Part shown: positions 18,878-28,781 of the stretch, piece by piece
How positions within the stretch are numbered: the first letter of the stretch is position 1
Layout: each line of letters begins with the position of its first letter
DNA from: an uncultured SAR86 cluster bacterium
GTDB taxonomy: Bacteria; Pseudomonadota; Gammaproteobacteria; Magnimaribacterales; AG-339-G14
Assembly: GCA_902625415.1 (NCBI GenBank)
Contig: CACOBG010000004.1
Span: 84,362-148,361 of the forward strand
Direction: 5' to 3'
Length of the DNA: 64,000 bases
Notes under the pieces: model-generated
Told to the model about the DNA's origin: nothing
Database searches by the model: none
What the model saw: only the letters and a program-made list of their open reading frames with translations
Program-made: the position numbers and the translations under genes

Positions 18878-21811
18878 ATGGAAATAACATTTGGTTATCA
18901 AAAGAACTTGGTAATTTGCAGTAATTCAGAGCTTCTGAAAAAAACTTGGTCTAATTCCACAAATGATGAAAAAATCTTAATTCCTGATTTAGAGGTTTTA
19001 CCCTATGATAATTTTTCTCCACATTCTGAGGTTTCATCAAAAAGATTAATAGCTCTTAGGGATTTACTAAAAAAAGATTCAGTCACAGCTTTTTCTACAG
19101 TACCTGCACTTTTTCAACCTTTTTTTGATAAAGCCAGTATCAATACTTTGTATCTTGAATTCAAAGAAAACCAAAAAATTGATAGAAACGAGCTCATCTC
19201 AAATTTAGTAGAAAATGGATATGACCCTGCAGATTTAGTAACCAAACCCTCCAGCTATGCCCTAAGAGGTTCTGTGATAGATATATTTCCATCCAATAGC
19301 AAATATCCCGTAAGGATAGATTTAGATGACGATTTGATTTCAAGTATTTCTATTTTTGACACTGATACACAGAAAACTTTAAGGAAAATAAATTCATTCA
19401 TTGTTAGACCATCACGAGGTTTTGTTTTAAATATAAATTCTATAAAAATATTTAAAAAAAATTGGCGTTCTAGGTTTAAAGACGATGGTGAGGTTTTTGA
19501 AAGCGTCAGTAAAGGAAAATTTATATCAGGAATAGAATTTTATTCTTCTCTTTTCTATGATGAAAAACCTTCTTTGAAGGATTATCTCAACGGCTTTAAT
19601 ATCTTTATCGTTGGTGACGTTAAATCAGAATCTAAAAATTATTGGGAATTGATAAATAATAGATACGAGGAGTTTTTAGGCGATGTAAATAGACCAATCC
19701 TGAGGCCTGCAGAAATCTTTAATTCGCTTGATGAAATTAATAACTTAATTTCAGATTCTGAAACAATAAACTTACCAGAAACTTCTTTTGATAAATCTTT
19801 AGATTTAGTTGTTAAAGACTCTTCTTCTAGTTCAGAACAATTAGAAAGAGATTTTGATTCGTTATTAAATTTTAAAAAAAATGAGCTTGTTGTTCATGCA
19901 AATCATGGAATAGGAAAATTCTTAGGTCTAAAAAATCTAAATAATACGGAATGCTTTTTAATAGAATATCAAAACAATGAGTTACTTTATGTTCCAGTAA
20001 ATTCGATATCTCAAATTACCCCATATATTGGCGTAAAAGATATCCCTTTAGATTCTTTAAGCAAAAAGAAATGGAGTGAAAAATCACAAAAATCGAAATT
20101 AAAAGCTTTTGATATTGCATCAGAAATTTTGGAAGCTGAAGCTAAAAGAAATTTAGAAGAGTCACAAAAAGTATCGCTTAATGTAAGTGAATATGAAAAG
20201 TTTTGCGACACTTTCAAATTTACCGAGACTCCTGATCAAGAAAGAGTCATTAGAGAAGTAATTGATGATTTACTTTCAGACAAGCCACAGGATAGACTGA
20301 TTTGCGGTGAGGTAGGATTTGGTAAAACTGAGGTAGCTTTGAGAGCCTCTTTCATAGTAGCTCAAAATGATTTCCAGGTTTGTATTCTTGCACCAACAAC
20401 CGTATTGGCTAAACAGCATTTTGAGGTATTCAAAGAAAGATTCAGCGAATTTCCTTACAAGACTTGTCTCCTTACAAGAGAGCAAACAAAAGCAGAAAAA
20501 GCGGAAATATATAAAAAAATTAAAGAAAATTACTTTTCAATAATTATCGGTACTCATGCCCTTTTCAATAAAGAGATTTCTTTTAAGAATTTAAATCTAC
20601 TTATTATCGATGAAGAGCATAAATTTGGTGTCAGACAAAAAGAACAAATAAGATCTTTGAAAAATGGCATCAATGTCATTTCCCTTTCTGCAACCCCAAT
20701 TCCAAGGACCTTAAATCTATCTCTATCTAAAGTGAGAGATATTTCTTTAATCACCACTCCTCCGACAGGACGCAAAAGTGTCAAGACAATTGTCTCGAGA
20801 TATTCAAAAAGTCTCGTTTTTGAAGCCATTCAAAGAGAATTTTATAGAGACGGTCAAGTTTTTTATCTCTTAAATAACGTGAGCATGTTAGAAGAAAAGA
20901 AAAAAGAAATTTCGGATAGATTTCCAGGTAAAAAAATTGCTTTTGCTCACGGCCAACTTAGACCAAAAGATTTAAGTAACGTCATGGAAAGTTTTATTAG
21001 GAAAGAAATTGATTTGCTTGTTTGCACAACGATTATTGAAAGTGGGATTGATATAGAGAACGCAAATACCTTAATTGTAGAGGAATCAGAAAATTATGGT
21101 TTGTCTCAACTTCACCAAATAAGAGGAAGGGTTGGAAGATCTAAAAGAGAGGCTTATGCCTATTTTTTCCTTAATGAAAATAAAAAATTAAAAAATAAGG
21201 CGTCAGAAAGAATTGAAGCTCTGCAAGAGAACGAATCACTTTTATCTGGATTTAGCTTAGCAATGAGAGATTTAGAAATTAGAGGAGCCGGTGAGTTGTT
21301 AGGAGAAAAGCAAAGCGGGCCAATAGATGTAGTAGGTTTAACTTTATTTTCAAAAATGATTGAAAGTGCTATTAAAATTTTAAAAGGAGAAAAGATTATA
21401 GATCAAGCCGATATTGACATTGATATTGGTATCTATGGATTCATTCCAGAAGAAATCATTCCTCAAGCAGAATTAAGACTTAGTATTTACAAAGAAATCT
21501 CATCTATAAAGGAAAATAAAAATCTAGAACAAAATAAAAAGGATTTTATTGATCGTTTTGGCGATGTAACTTCAGAAATCACTAATCTTTATGAATTATC
21601 AAAACTAAAAAATATTGCCAGAAAGCTAAATATTTTAGGCATCAAGTATCGAGATGAAAATTTTTCTTTAAAACTAGCAGATGATTCGAGACTTATTCCC
21701 CCATCCTCAAAAATAAGGGAGATCAAAGTAAGTGCCAAAGATATTAAAAGTAATCGTCTAACCTTTATAATGTCAAAGTTGGAAAGTTTTCTTGATAAGA
21801 ATGAAATATAA
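18878..21811 (+). CDS. mfd: transcription-repair coupling factor Mfd, shortened
   Basis: Translocase that removes RNA polymerase stalled at lesions and recruits UvrA. The 977-residue protein is about 170 shorter than E. coli Mfd (1148). Seen in order: a UvrB-like module (about 1-300, with LPYDNFSPHSE and YALRGSVIDIFP), a short Ser-rich linker, the RNA-polymerase interaction domain (about 333-385, VVHANHGIGKFLGL), motor domains with Walker A GEVGFGKT (477-484), DEEH, SATPIPRTLN and QIRGRVGRS, then a C-terminal TRCF domain. The region equal to domain D3 of E. coli Mfd (roughly 350-455 there) is almost absent, and the N-terminus is about 30 residues shorter. The motor is complete, so coupling should still work. 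Confidence 0.95.
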   Translation: MEITFGYQKNLVICSNSELLKKTWSNSTNDEKILIPDLEVLPYDNFSPHSEVSSKRLIALRDLLKKDSVTAFSTVPALFQPFFDKASINTLYLEFKENQKIDRNELISNLVENGYDPADLVTKPSSYALRGSVIDIFPSNSKYPVRIDLDDDLISSISIFDTDTQKTLRKINSFIVRPSRGFVLNINSIKIFKKNWRSRFKDDGEVFESVSKGKFISGIEFYSSLFYDEKPSLKDYLNGFNIFIVGDVKSESKNYWELINNRYEEFLGDVNRPILRPAEIFNSLDEINNLISDSETINLPETSFDKSLDLVVKDSSSSSEQLERDFDSLLNFKKNELVVHANHGIGKFLGLKNLNNTECFLIEYQNNELLYVPVNSISQITPYIGVKDIPLDSLSKKKWSEKSQKSKLKAFDIASEILEAEAKRNLEESQKVSLNVSEYEKFCDTFKFTETPDQERVIREVIDDLLSDKPQDRLICGEVGFGKTEVALRASFIVAQNDFQVCILAPTTVLAKQHFEVFKERFSEFPYKTCLLTREQTKAEKAEIYKKIKENYFSIIIGTHALFNKEISFKNLNLLIIDEEHKFGVRQKEQIRSLKNGINVISLSATPIPRTLNLSLSKVRDISLITTPPTGRKSVKTIVSRYSKSLVFEAIQREFYRDGQVFYLLNNVSMLEEKKKEISDRFPGKKIAFAHGQLRPKDLSNVMESFIRKEIDLLVCTTIIESGIDIENANTLIVEESENYGLSQLHQIRGRVGRSKREAYAYFFLNENKKLKNKASERIEALQENESLLSGFSLAMRDLEIRGAGELLGEKQSGPIDVVGLTLFSKMIESAIKILKGEKIIDQADIDIDIGIYGFIPEEIIPQAELRLSIYKEISSIKENKNLEQNKKDFIDRFGDVTSEITNLYELSKLKNIARKLNILGIKYRDENFSLKLADDSRLIPPSSKIREIKVSAKDIKSNRLTFIMSKLESFLDKNEI

Positions 21812-22625
21812 ATTATCTTTATTGCTAACGCTTCTTTCAATAAATTTATTTTCTGAAGAGCAGCTTTATTTGGTTGATTTAATTTTGATCAAATATCTTC
21901 CTGACTTTGAAACTAATGAAAAGTTTTTCCCTCCTGAACTCGATATCCCAGATAATATAACTTTTCTTACTGAGTTTCCTTATCCTAAATTAGAAATTAA
22001 TTCATTACCGTTTAATCTTGAATATAAATTTCAGGATTTATTTATGTCAGTAAAAATTGAAGAAGACTCAGATTTATCTATTTCTGAAGATGAAACTCCA
22101 AGTGATATTGAATCTATTCCAACCTTAGAAGTAAATAAATCTGTATTTGAAATTGATTCTGCGAGAGAATTTTCTCTATCAGCTGAAGTTTCCAAAATTG
22201 CAAGAAGTAGAGACTTTAGGGTGATTTCCACAAAATCATGGTTCCAAAACATTAAGGATAAAGATGCAGCTGAGCTTATTTTTATCGATAGTGATTTTTT
22301 TAAAGGGACTAGGATATTTGGTTTTTTTCAACTCTACAAAGAACGTTTTTTACACTTCAATACAAAACTATATCTTTCTGAGTTAGATCCTTTATTCACA
22401 CAAGATGAAAGATTAATGGTTGGAAAAAATGTTTTCAATGAAGAAAAAGAGCTAGATATATATGAAGAAAAAAACCAAAAAGTTCTTTACGAAGTTGTGC
22501 ACTCAAAAAAATTTCGTAGTGGTGAACTTCATTATGTAGATCATCCAAAATTTGGGATGCTTATAATGCTTACTAAAGCTCAGAAAAAGATTTCTTCTCC
22601 TGATAATGATTTAACAAAGAATTAA
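21801..22625 (+). CDS. CsiV-like secreted protein
   Basis: Probable envelope protein. The ATG at 21801 inside the mfd end is preferred over a TTG at 21792 and gives 274 residues with an N-terminal signal peptide (MKYKLSLLLTLLSINLFS). The C-terminal piece SGELHYVDHPKFGMLIML resembles the end of the CsiV family, peptidoglycan-associated proteins whose gene also follows mfd in Pseudomonas. The middle third is acidic and low in conserved features. Family call rests on the tail motif and synteny, so it is tentative. It overlaps the convergent exonuclease I gene by 53 bases. Confidence 0.6.
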   Translation: MKYKLSLLLTLLSINLFSEEQLYLVDLILIKYLPDFETNEKFFPPELDIPDNITFLTEFPYPKLEINSLPFNLEYKFQDLFMSVKIEEDSDLSISEDETPSDIESIPTLEVNKSVFEIDSAREFSLSAEVSKIARSRDFRVISTKSWFQNIKDKDAAELIFIDSDFFKGTRIFGFFQLYKERFLHFNTKLYLSELDPLFTQDERLMVGKNVFNEEKELDIYEEKNQKVLYEVVHSKKFRSGELHYVDHPKFGMLIMLTKAQKKISSPDNDLTKN

Positions 22626-23988
22626 TAATTTCTAATTTCTCCTTCTCTTTATTTTCTTCTGCCTCAATTTTCAATGAGTTGGTTCTTGAAATTGCTTTCT
22701 CTAAAGTCATTTTCCAAGGACCATTTGTTAAAAGTCTTTCCTTTAAAAATTCATGATAATTATCCTGTTCTTTATTTGTGGAAAATTCCGGTTTTAAATA
22801 ATTTATGAGCCTTTGAGAAAGCTCTCTATACCTTTCATCTTCAAACCCATTTAGGAGTTTTGCTTTTTCTGCCCAAGTAGATATTTCAAATCTTTCCATC
22901 CAAAGTTTGTCGCTATTTGAGGGAAATCTTTCATATACCCTTTGTTCTAAATATTTGTTGGGGGGGTATTCTCTTTGATTGATAGATAATAGTTCGCAAA
23001 TTCTATTTTGAAAGTCTGTATTCTCATTAACTTGCTGAGCCCTCGATTCTAACAATTTTAGTGGTGAGTCAAGAAATTCTTCGATATTTGTTATTTTGTT
23101 TGCTGACATCAAAGGAATGCTTTTATTAATTGAAATTGTTTTAAGCCCTCCACCTGCTCCAAATTGTTCTGATAATTCATAATCCGACATATCAAACATT
23201 TTTTTTGGATCAAAATATAAATCCATCAACGCAACTTGATTGGTTTGATTGGGATTTTGTCCACACGAAATAACAGGATAGATGTATTTTTTCTTCCGAT
23301 AGATTTCTCCCAAAATAGAAAAAGGACTGGACTTGGTCAGCTCAATATTTCCATTTTTTGAAGATCCTATTACAGCTGCATCTAATGCTTCAGGCGCATG
23401 CTTTTTAATTTTTTTCATCAAATTTACCATCAGCATGCAATCAACAATTGCATCGTGAGCATTTTCTACAGAAATATTATTCTCCTCAGCTAAATCAGTT
23501 AATTTCAAACTAATATTTTTATCCTCATCCTGAGGAACTTTTATTTTTGAACTATAAAAATTTCCAATTATCTGAAATAGACTCATGAGATCAAGTCTAC
23601 GATTACCGTTTGTGTTGGTTATATAAGGTTCAAAAAGATTCCAATAAAACTGCCTTCTAACAAGTTCTTCGTCAAATCGATGACCGTTATATGAGACGAA
23701 TATTAAATTTTTCTCTTTCCCCCATGACAACCATTTATCTCTCAATGATTTCATCATCTCAAAATGAGACTGGCCTGACTCTAGGCATTCGGTTTGTTTA
23801 TGTACCAAAAATGCATCTGGGGAAGGGACTATCCATGGAAGAACTTTTGAACTCAAATTAAGCTCTTCGAGTACGTTGAAATTACTATCCGTTAATACAC
23901 ATCCAATTTGAATGATTTGAGAGAAATTTATATTCAGCCCAGTTGTTTCCGTATCATAGAAAACATATAGATCGTTTGACCCAACCAT
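22573..23988 (-). CDS. sbcB: exodeoxyribonuclease I
   Basis: 3'-5' single-strand DNA exonuclease acting in recombination and mismatch repair. The 471-residue protein begins with the DEDD exonuclease motif FYDTETTGLNI, followed by FVSYNGHRFDEELVRRQFYWN (exo II) split by the active-site Asp-Glu, and ENAHDAIVDCMLMVNL (exo III). A SH3-like and a C-terminal helical domain with WAEKAKLLNGFEDERY match ExoI. It runs towards the CsiV-like gene and overlaps its last 53 bases. Confidence 0.95.
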   Translation of the reverse strand: MVGSNDLYVFYDTETTGLNINFSQIIQIGCVLTDSNFNVLEELNLSSKVLPWIVPSPDAFLVHKQTECLESGQSHFEMMKSLRDKWLSWGKEKNLIFVSYNGHRFDEELVRRQFYWNLFEPYITNTNGNRRLDLMSLFQIIGNFYSSKIKVPQDEDKNISLKLTDLAEENNISVENAHDAIVDCMLMVNLMKKIKKHAPEALDAAVIGSSKNGNIELTKSSPFSILGEIYRKKKYIYPVISCGQNPNQTNQVALMDLYFDPKKMFDMSDYELSEQFGAGGGLKTISINKSIPLMSANKITNIEEFLDSPLKLLESRAQQVNENTDFQNRICELLSINQREYPPNKYLEQRVYERFPSNSDKLWMERFEISTWAEKAKLLNGFEDERYRELSQRLINYLKPEFSTNKEQDNYHEFLKERLLTNGPWKMTLEKAISRTNSLKIEAEENKEKEKLEIINSLLNHYQEKKSFSEL

Positions 23989-24026
23989 CTTTAAATTATA
24001 AGGGAAACAAACGTCAAAATAAGACG

Positions 24027-24611
24027 TTATTTGTAAAATGCGTTATCTTTAAAAGAATGATCTGTAGAATCAACTATTTCCGTTATCTCAGGAATGTTAT
24101 CTTTTAGAGTCTTTTCAACACCATTTTTAAGAGTAAGGTCAACCATGCCGCAACCTTGACAGCCACCACCGAATCTCAAAACAGCTTTGCTTGAATCAAT
24201 AACTTCTATGAGGCTTACTTCACCACCATGGGAAGCAAGGGAGGGATTTATCTCGCTATACAAGTAATAATTTATTTTTTCTTCTAAAGAACTATCTTCT
24301 TTCAAGCTCGGTATTTTTGCATTGGGAGCTCTAATTGTCAGTTGTCCGCCAAATTTATCAGGATGATAATCGACCTTACAGTCTTCTAAGAAAGGAAGAC
24401 TCTCGCTTTCCAGATATATGGATATTTCATTTATGTCCATTAAAATATCATCGTCCTCTTCTTCGCCAACTTTGCAATAGACAATACAAGTTTCAGCATT
24501 CATTGTCCCTGGATCGGAGACAAAAATTTTTATGTTTGTTGGCTCTTCTTGACTACTTAAAAGATCTTTTAAGTAAGTAATTGCGGATTCTGAGACAACG
24601 ACATTAGCCAT
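24027..24611 (-). CDS. nfuA: Fe-S cluster carrier NfuA
   Basis: Carrier that delivers 4Fe-4S clusters to client enzymes. The 194-residue protein has an N-terminal degenerate A-type (HesB-like) domain lacking its Cys ligands (about 1-95) and a C-terminal Nfu domain with the cluster motif CQGCGM in RFGGGCQGCGMVDL. This two-domain layout is the NfuA type. It follows etfA by 3 bases; the ETF-QO gene nearby encodes a 4Fe-4S enzyme that could be a client (inference). Confidence 0.95.
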   Translation of the reverse strand: MANVVVSESAITYLKDLLSSQEEPTNIKIFVSDPGTMNAETCIVYCKVGEEEDDDILMDINEISIYLESESLPFLEDCKVDYHPDKFGGQLTIRAPNAKIPSLKEDSSLEEKINYYLYSEINPSLASHGGEVSLIEVIDSSKAVLRFGGGCQGCGMVDLTLKNGVEKTLKDNIPEITEIVDSTDHSFKDNAFYK

Positions 24612-24614
24612 AAT

Positions 24615-25544
24615 TTAAATTTTAGATTCCATTTCTGGCAAAGCTGTAAATAAATCAGCTACCAGGCCATAATCAGCAACTTGGAAAATCGGCGCATCTT
24701 CATCTTTGTTTATAGCAACAATAACCTTACTGTCCTTCATTCCTGCTAGATGTTGAATTGCTCCTGAAATACCTACTGCAATATAGAGGTTTGGAGCTAC
24801 AATTTTTCCTGTTTGACCCACTTGGTAGTCATTAGGAACAAAGCCCGAATCTACTGCCGCTCTTGAGGCGCCTATTGCAGCGCCTAGTTTATCGGCAATT
24901 CCTTCTAAAAGATTAAAGTTTTCACCATTTTGCATCCCTCTTCCACCTGAAATTATTACATCAGCGGCTGTGAGCTCTGGTCTATCTGATTCCGCAAGTT
25001 CATCTTTGATAAATTGGGATATACCAGCATCATTTACTTCTTCAAGTTTCAAAATTTCAGCTGATCCTGATTCAGATGAAACTGGATCAAAAGCTGTCGT
25101 TCTCACTGTAATAACTTTAACTTCATCGGCTGACTTAACAGTAGCAATACAATTTCCAGCATATATTGGTCTTTGAAATGTGTCTTTAGACTCAACTGCA
25201 CTAATATCTGAAATTTGTGCAACATCTAAAAGAGCTGCAACTCTTGGCATGAAGTTTTTACCATTAGTAGTTGCAGGAGCCAAAATACTAGAATAATCAT
25301 TACTGATATTTTTTATCAACAGAGATATGTTTTCTGCAAGGAAATTTTCATATTCTGGTGAATCTACATAGAGAACTTTAGAAACTCCTTCTATTGTCGC
25401 AGCAGATTCTGCAACACTGTTACAATTAGATCCAGCCACTAAAAGATGAATTTCATCATCAAGTTTTTGAGCTGCGCTGACTGTATTTAAGGTGGCCCCT
25501 TTTAATTCTGAATTATCGTGTTCTGAAATTACTAATGCTGTCAT
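24615..25544 (-). CDS. etfA: electron transfer flavoprotein, alpha subunit
   Basis: FAD-binding half of ETF, which collects electrons from acyl-CoA dehydrogenases. The 309-residue protein shows the C-terminal FAD-binding block: [49 protein letters not shown] and [12 protein letters not shown]. It overlaps etfB by 4 bases. Together with ETF-QO across the divergent gap and the two acyl-CoA dehydrogenases 7 kb away it forms a complete route from acyl-CoA to quinone. Confidence 0.97.
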   Translation of the reverse strand: MTALVISEHDNSELKGATLNTVSAAQKLDDEIHLLVAGSNCNSVAESAATIEGVSKVLYVDSPEYENFLAENISLLIKNISNDYSSILAPATTNGKNFMPRVAALLDVAQISDISAVESKDTFQRPIYAGNCIATVKSADEVKVITVRTTAFDPVSSESGSAEILKLEEVNDAGISQFIKDELAESDRPELTAADVIISGGRGMQNGENFNLLEGIADKLGAAIGASRAAVDSGFVPNDYQVGQTGKIVAPNLYIAVGISGAIQHLAGMKDSKVIVAINKDEDAPIFQVADYGLVADLFTALPEMESKI

Positions 25545-26293
25545 GATATTACTTTTGCCTCGTTTTTAAGTTTGTCTACTAGTTGATCAATACTCTCTAC
25601 AATTATACCAGCCTCTCTTTCAGGGGGAGGAGATACTTTAACTGTAGAAATTCTTGGATTTAAATCAATACCTAATTCATCAGAACTTATAGTTTCAAGA
25701 GGTTTTTGTTTGGCTTTCATAATATTAGGTAACGAAGCATATCTCGGTTCATTCAGCCTCAAGTCCGAAGTAACAATTGCAGGTAAATTAATAGAAATAG
25801 TTTGTAATCCACCATCAACCTCTCTTGTAACTTCTGCTTTGCCATCCGAAACCTTTAGTTCTGAAGCAAAAGTTGCTTGAGGATATCCGAGTAACGCAGC
25901 AAGCATTTGACCAGTCTGATTGTTATCTCCATCAATAGCTTGCTTTCCCATTATGATTAAATCTGGATTTTCTCTTTCAACTATTGATTTTAAAGCTTTT
26001 GATATTCCTAAGGGTTGAGGTTCTTGATCTGTTTCAATGAGAATGGCCTTATCAGCACCTAGTGCAAGAGCAGTTCTAAGTTGTTCTTGAGCAACACTTT
26101 CACCAACAGTTATGGCAATAATTTCATCAGCTGAACCAGCTTCCTTAAGTCTAACTGCTTCTTCAACAGCTATTTCACAAAATGGATTAATAGCCATTTT
26201 GACATTATTCAAATCAACATCAGATTCGTCTGCTTTAGGCCTTACTTTTACGTTATAATCAACTACTCTTTTAATCGGAACTAAAATCTTCAT
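25541..26293 (-). CDS. etfB: electron transfer flavoprotein, beta subunit
   Basis: AMP-binding partner of EtfA, docking to dehydrogenases. The 250 residues begin [18 protein letters not shown] and include [26 protein letters not shown] and [20 protein letters not shown], the ETF-beta signature in two parts. It is first in the etfB-etfA-nfuA operon, with AGGTAAATT upstream of the ATG as ribosome-binding site, and diverges from ETF-QO. Confidence 0.97.
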   Translation of the reverse strand: MKILVPIKRVVDYNVKVRPKADESDVDLNNVKMAINPFCEIAVEEAVRLKEAGSADEIIAITVGESVAQEQLRTALALGADKAILIETDQEPQPLGISKALKSIVERENPDLIIMGKQAIDGDNNQTGQMLAALLGYPQATFASELKVSDGKAEVTREVDGGLQTISINLPAIVTSDLRLNEPRYASLPNIMKAKQKPLETISSDELGIDLNPRISTVKVSPPPEREAGIIVESIDQLVDKLKNEAKVIS

Positions 26294-26430
26294 AATTTAC
26301 CTTTATAATTTATACTGGAATATCACAAGAAGCATATATTCTATAGGATGTTCAATATCTATCAAAGTATTAAAATATAGGCTAATAAAGGGTTATAAAT
26401 TAATAATTTCAATAACCTATGAGATGAAAA

Positions 26431-26511
26431 ATGTTTAAAACGACTTTAAATGCTTTCTTTTTCGGCAAAAATGTTGATTATTTCTTATTTGCCCCAATTT
26501 TAAGTATATAA
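26431..26511 (+). CDS. short open frame before ETF-QO (uncertain)
   Basis: A 26-codon frame (ATG 26431, TAA ending 26511) lies in the 227-base divergent region between etfB and ETF-QO and stops 9 bases before the ETF-QO ATG. The peptide is hydrophobic and Phe-rich (FFFGKNVDYFLF). The only upstream purine-rich stretch is GAGATGAAAA. ETF-QO itself has no evident ribosome-binding site, so coupling through this frame is conceivable, but a chance frame in AT-rich DNA is equally likely. Nothing else recognisable is in this gap. Confidence 0.2.
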   Translation: MFKTTLNAFFFGKNVDYFLFAPILSI

Positions 26512-26520
26512 AACAGAAAA

Positions 26521-28191
26521 ATGAACGAACAAGTAGAAAGAGATTGCATGGAATATGATGTAGTCGTTGTTGGAGGAGGTCCTTCAGGCTTATCTACGGC
26601 CATTAAAATAAAACAATTGGCAGCTGAAAATAATCAAGATGTATCAGTTTGTTTAATTGAAAAAGGCTCAGAAATCGGAGCTCACATTCTTTCTGGAAAC
26701 GTATTTGAACCCACTGCGTTGAATGAATTAATTCCAGATTGGAAAGAAAAAGGAGCTCCTTTAAACACACCAGCTAAAAAAGATATAGTTAGATTTATCA
26801 TTTCAGAAAAACTTTCTTTTAATATACCTTTTCCAAGTATCTTAATTCCAACTTTCAATAATCATGGAAATTACGTTATGAGTTTAGCCAATTTCTGTAG
26901 ATGGCTAGCTTCTCAAGCAGAAAGCTTAGGAGTCGAAATTTTCCCTGGATTTACAGCCTCAGAAGTAATCTTTGAAGGAGATACTGTTAAAGGTATTCTT
27001 ACTGGTGAAATGGGCATTACTAAGGAAGGAGAAAAGAAACCTTCCTATCAACCCTCAATGGAGTTGAGAGGAAAGTATACTATTTTTGCTGAAGGTTGCA
27101 GAGGCCATTTAGGCAAGCAACTGATAAATAAATTTAATCTCGACGATAATAGAGATCCTCAACACTACGGTATAGGGTTTAAAGAAATTTGGGACATTTC
27201 TCCTGAAGATCACCAAGAAGGTACTGTGATGCATACAATGGGATGGCCAAGCAACGGAACTATATCTGGATCCTATTTTTATCATGGTGAAAATAATCAA
27301 GTTTATTTAGGATATGTTGTTCCTTTAGACTATGAAAATCCTCATTTAAGTCCTTTTGATGAATTTCAACAGTGGAAACAACAAAAGGAAATCAAGAAGA
27401 TTTTGGAAAAAGGTAAAAGAGTTGCATACGGAGCAAGAGCATTGATAAAAGGCGGTTATCAATCAAGACCAAAAATGTCATTCCCTGGTGGACTGCTTGT
27501 TGGAGATAATGCCGGCACTTTAAATTTTCCTAAAATTAAAGGTACTCACACAGCAATGAAGTCTGGAATGATAGCTGCAGAAGTAGTAGTTGATGCTATT
27601 AAAAATCAAGTTAATGATGCTGATTTAACAAACTATGAAATAGAATTCGAAAAATCTTGGGCTAATAAAGAATTACATAAAGCCAGAAATTGGGGACCTT
27701 TTTTACACAATGGTTTGAAGTGGGGTTTCAAAGGATTATTAGGAGTTGCTCTAGCTGCGATAGATCAGCTTATATTTAGAGGAAAGCTTCCTTTTACTCT
27801 CAACCACCCTACCCCGGACTATGCTTGTTTAAAAAAAGTTTCTGAAAGCAAACCAATAAACTATCCTAAACCCGATGGAGTTGTGAGTTTTGATAAACTA
27901 TCTTCTGTATTTCTCTCCAATACTAATCATGAAGAAGATCAACCTTGTCATTTAACCCTGAAGGATTCTTCAATTCCTATTTCTGTAAATCTTCCAGATT
28001 ATGATGAACCTGCACAAAGATATTGCCCTGCAGGCGTATACGAAGTTGTTGAAAAGGAAGGTGAAAAAAAATTCCAAATAAATGCTCAAAATTGCGTGCA
28101 TTGCAAAACTTGTGACATTAAGGATCCAAGTCAAAATATTGTTTGGGTTACTCCTGAGGGAATGGGTGGACCTAACTACCCAAACATGTAG
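26521..28191 (+). CDS. electron transfer flavoprotein-ubiquinone oxidoreductase
   Basis: Membrane-associated enzyme that takes electrons from reduced ETF and reduces ubiquinone. The 556-residue protein has the FAD dinucleotide fold VVVGGGPSGLSTAIK near the N-terminus, EKGSEIGAHILSGNVFEP, and a C-terminal 4Fe-4S domain with Cys in RYCPAGVYEV and NCVHCKTCDIKDP. The end, GGPNYPNM, is typical. A second ATG (in RDCMEYDVVV) would trim nine residues. The gene is divergent from etfBA, its redox partner. Confidence 0.96.
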   Translation: MNEQVERDCMEYDVVVVGGGPSGLSTAIKIKQLAAENNQDVSVCLIEKGSEIGAHILSGNVFEPTALNELIPDWKEKGAPLNTPAKKDIVRFIISEKLSFNIPFPSILIPTFNNHGNYVMSLANFCRWLASQAESLGVEIFPGFTASEVIFEGDTVKGILTGEMGITKEGEKKPSYQPSMELRGKYTIFAEGCRGHLGKQLINKFNLDDNRDPQHYGIGFKEIWDISPEDHQEGTVMHTMGWPSNGTISGSYFYHGENNQVYLGYVVPLDYENPHLSPFDEFQQWKQQKEIKKILEKGKRVAYGARALIKGGYQSRPKMSFPGGLLVGDNAGTLNFPKIKGTHTAMKSGMIAAEVVVDAIKNQVNDADLTNYEIEFEKSWANKELHKARNWGPFLHNGLKWGFKGLLGVALAAIDQLIFRGKLPFTLNHPTPDYACLKKVSESKPINYPKPDGVVSFDKLSSVFLSNTNHEEDQPCHLTLKDSSIPISVNLPDYDEPAQRYCPAGVYEVVEKEGEKKFQINAQNCVHCKTCDIKDPSQNIVWVTPEGMGGPNYPNM

Positions 28192-28214
28192 TTAGCCAAA
28201 AAAAGTTATTAAAA

Positions 28215-28781
28215 TTAATAGATTTTTCCCAAAGAAAATAAATCTCCCTTCGACTTAATCTCTAGTTCTTGAGTTTTATGATTTAATTCAGCCTCTTCAA
28301 CTAACTGGTAGAAAACATTTCGGTTAATTAAAGCTTCTAGGTTTTTTCTCACTAAAATATAGGGTGAAGGTTCTTGAGTCTTTTTATCAATTTCAACTCT
28401 CAAAGGATTTTCATTATTTAGAGTAACAATGTCATCTACATTTGTTTGAAATAAATAAACTTCTTTACCATCGATTACTTCCTTATTAAAAGTTTTTATT
28501 ACGAAAGGTTTGTCTTCAACCTTAAGTTTAATTTTTTCAACTGGTGTTACTAGATAATAAAAACCATCATCATCAAATCTGATTACAGTACTGAAAAGCT
28601 TAACCATTTTTTCTCTTCCTATCGGAGAGTTTTTAAAAAACCATTTTCCATCTCTTGCAATTTTCATATCCACATTTTCGCAAAGAGGCGGATCCCATTT
28701 TTCTACTGGAGGTAATTCATTATTTTTTTGTGCCTCTAAAATGGATTGAAACAAAGAAGTTGTATTTATCTCTTTAGTCAT
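28215..28781 (-). CDS. DUF1285-family protein
   Basis: 188-residue soluble protein of unknown role. It matches the DUF1285 family by PPVEKWDPPLCENVDMKI, DGKWFFKNSPIGREKMVKLF and the run FDDDGFYYLVTPVEKIKL. DUF1285 proteins are common in gamma- and alphaproteobacteria, usually as stand-alone genes. Its ATG shares a base with the murB stop, and it is the last gene of the lol/msbA-lpxK/kdsB/murB run, so it is probably co-transcribed with envelope genes. No catalytic residues can be assigned. Confidence 0.75.
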   Translation of the reverse strand: MTKEINTTSLFQSILEAQKNNELPPVEKWDPPLCENVDMKIARDGKWFFKNSPIGREKMVKLFSTVIRFDDDGFYYLVTPVEKIKLKVEDKPFVIKTFNKEVIDGKEVYLFQTNVDDIVTLNNENPLRVEIDKKTQEPSPYILVRKNLEALINRNVFYQLVEEAELNHKTQELEIKSKGDLFSLGKIY

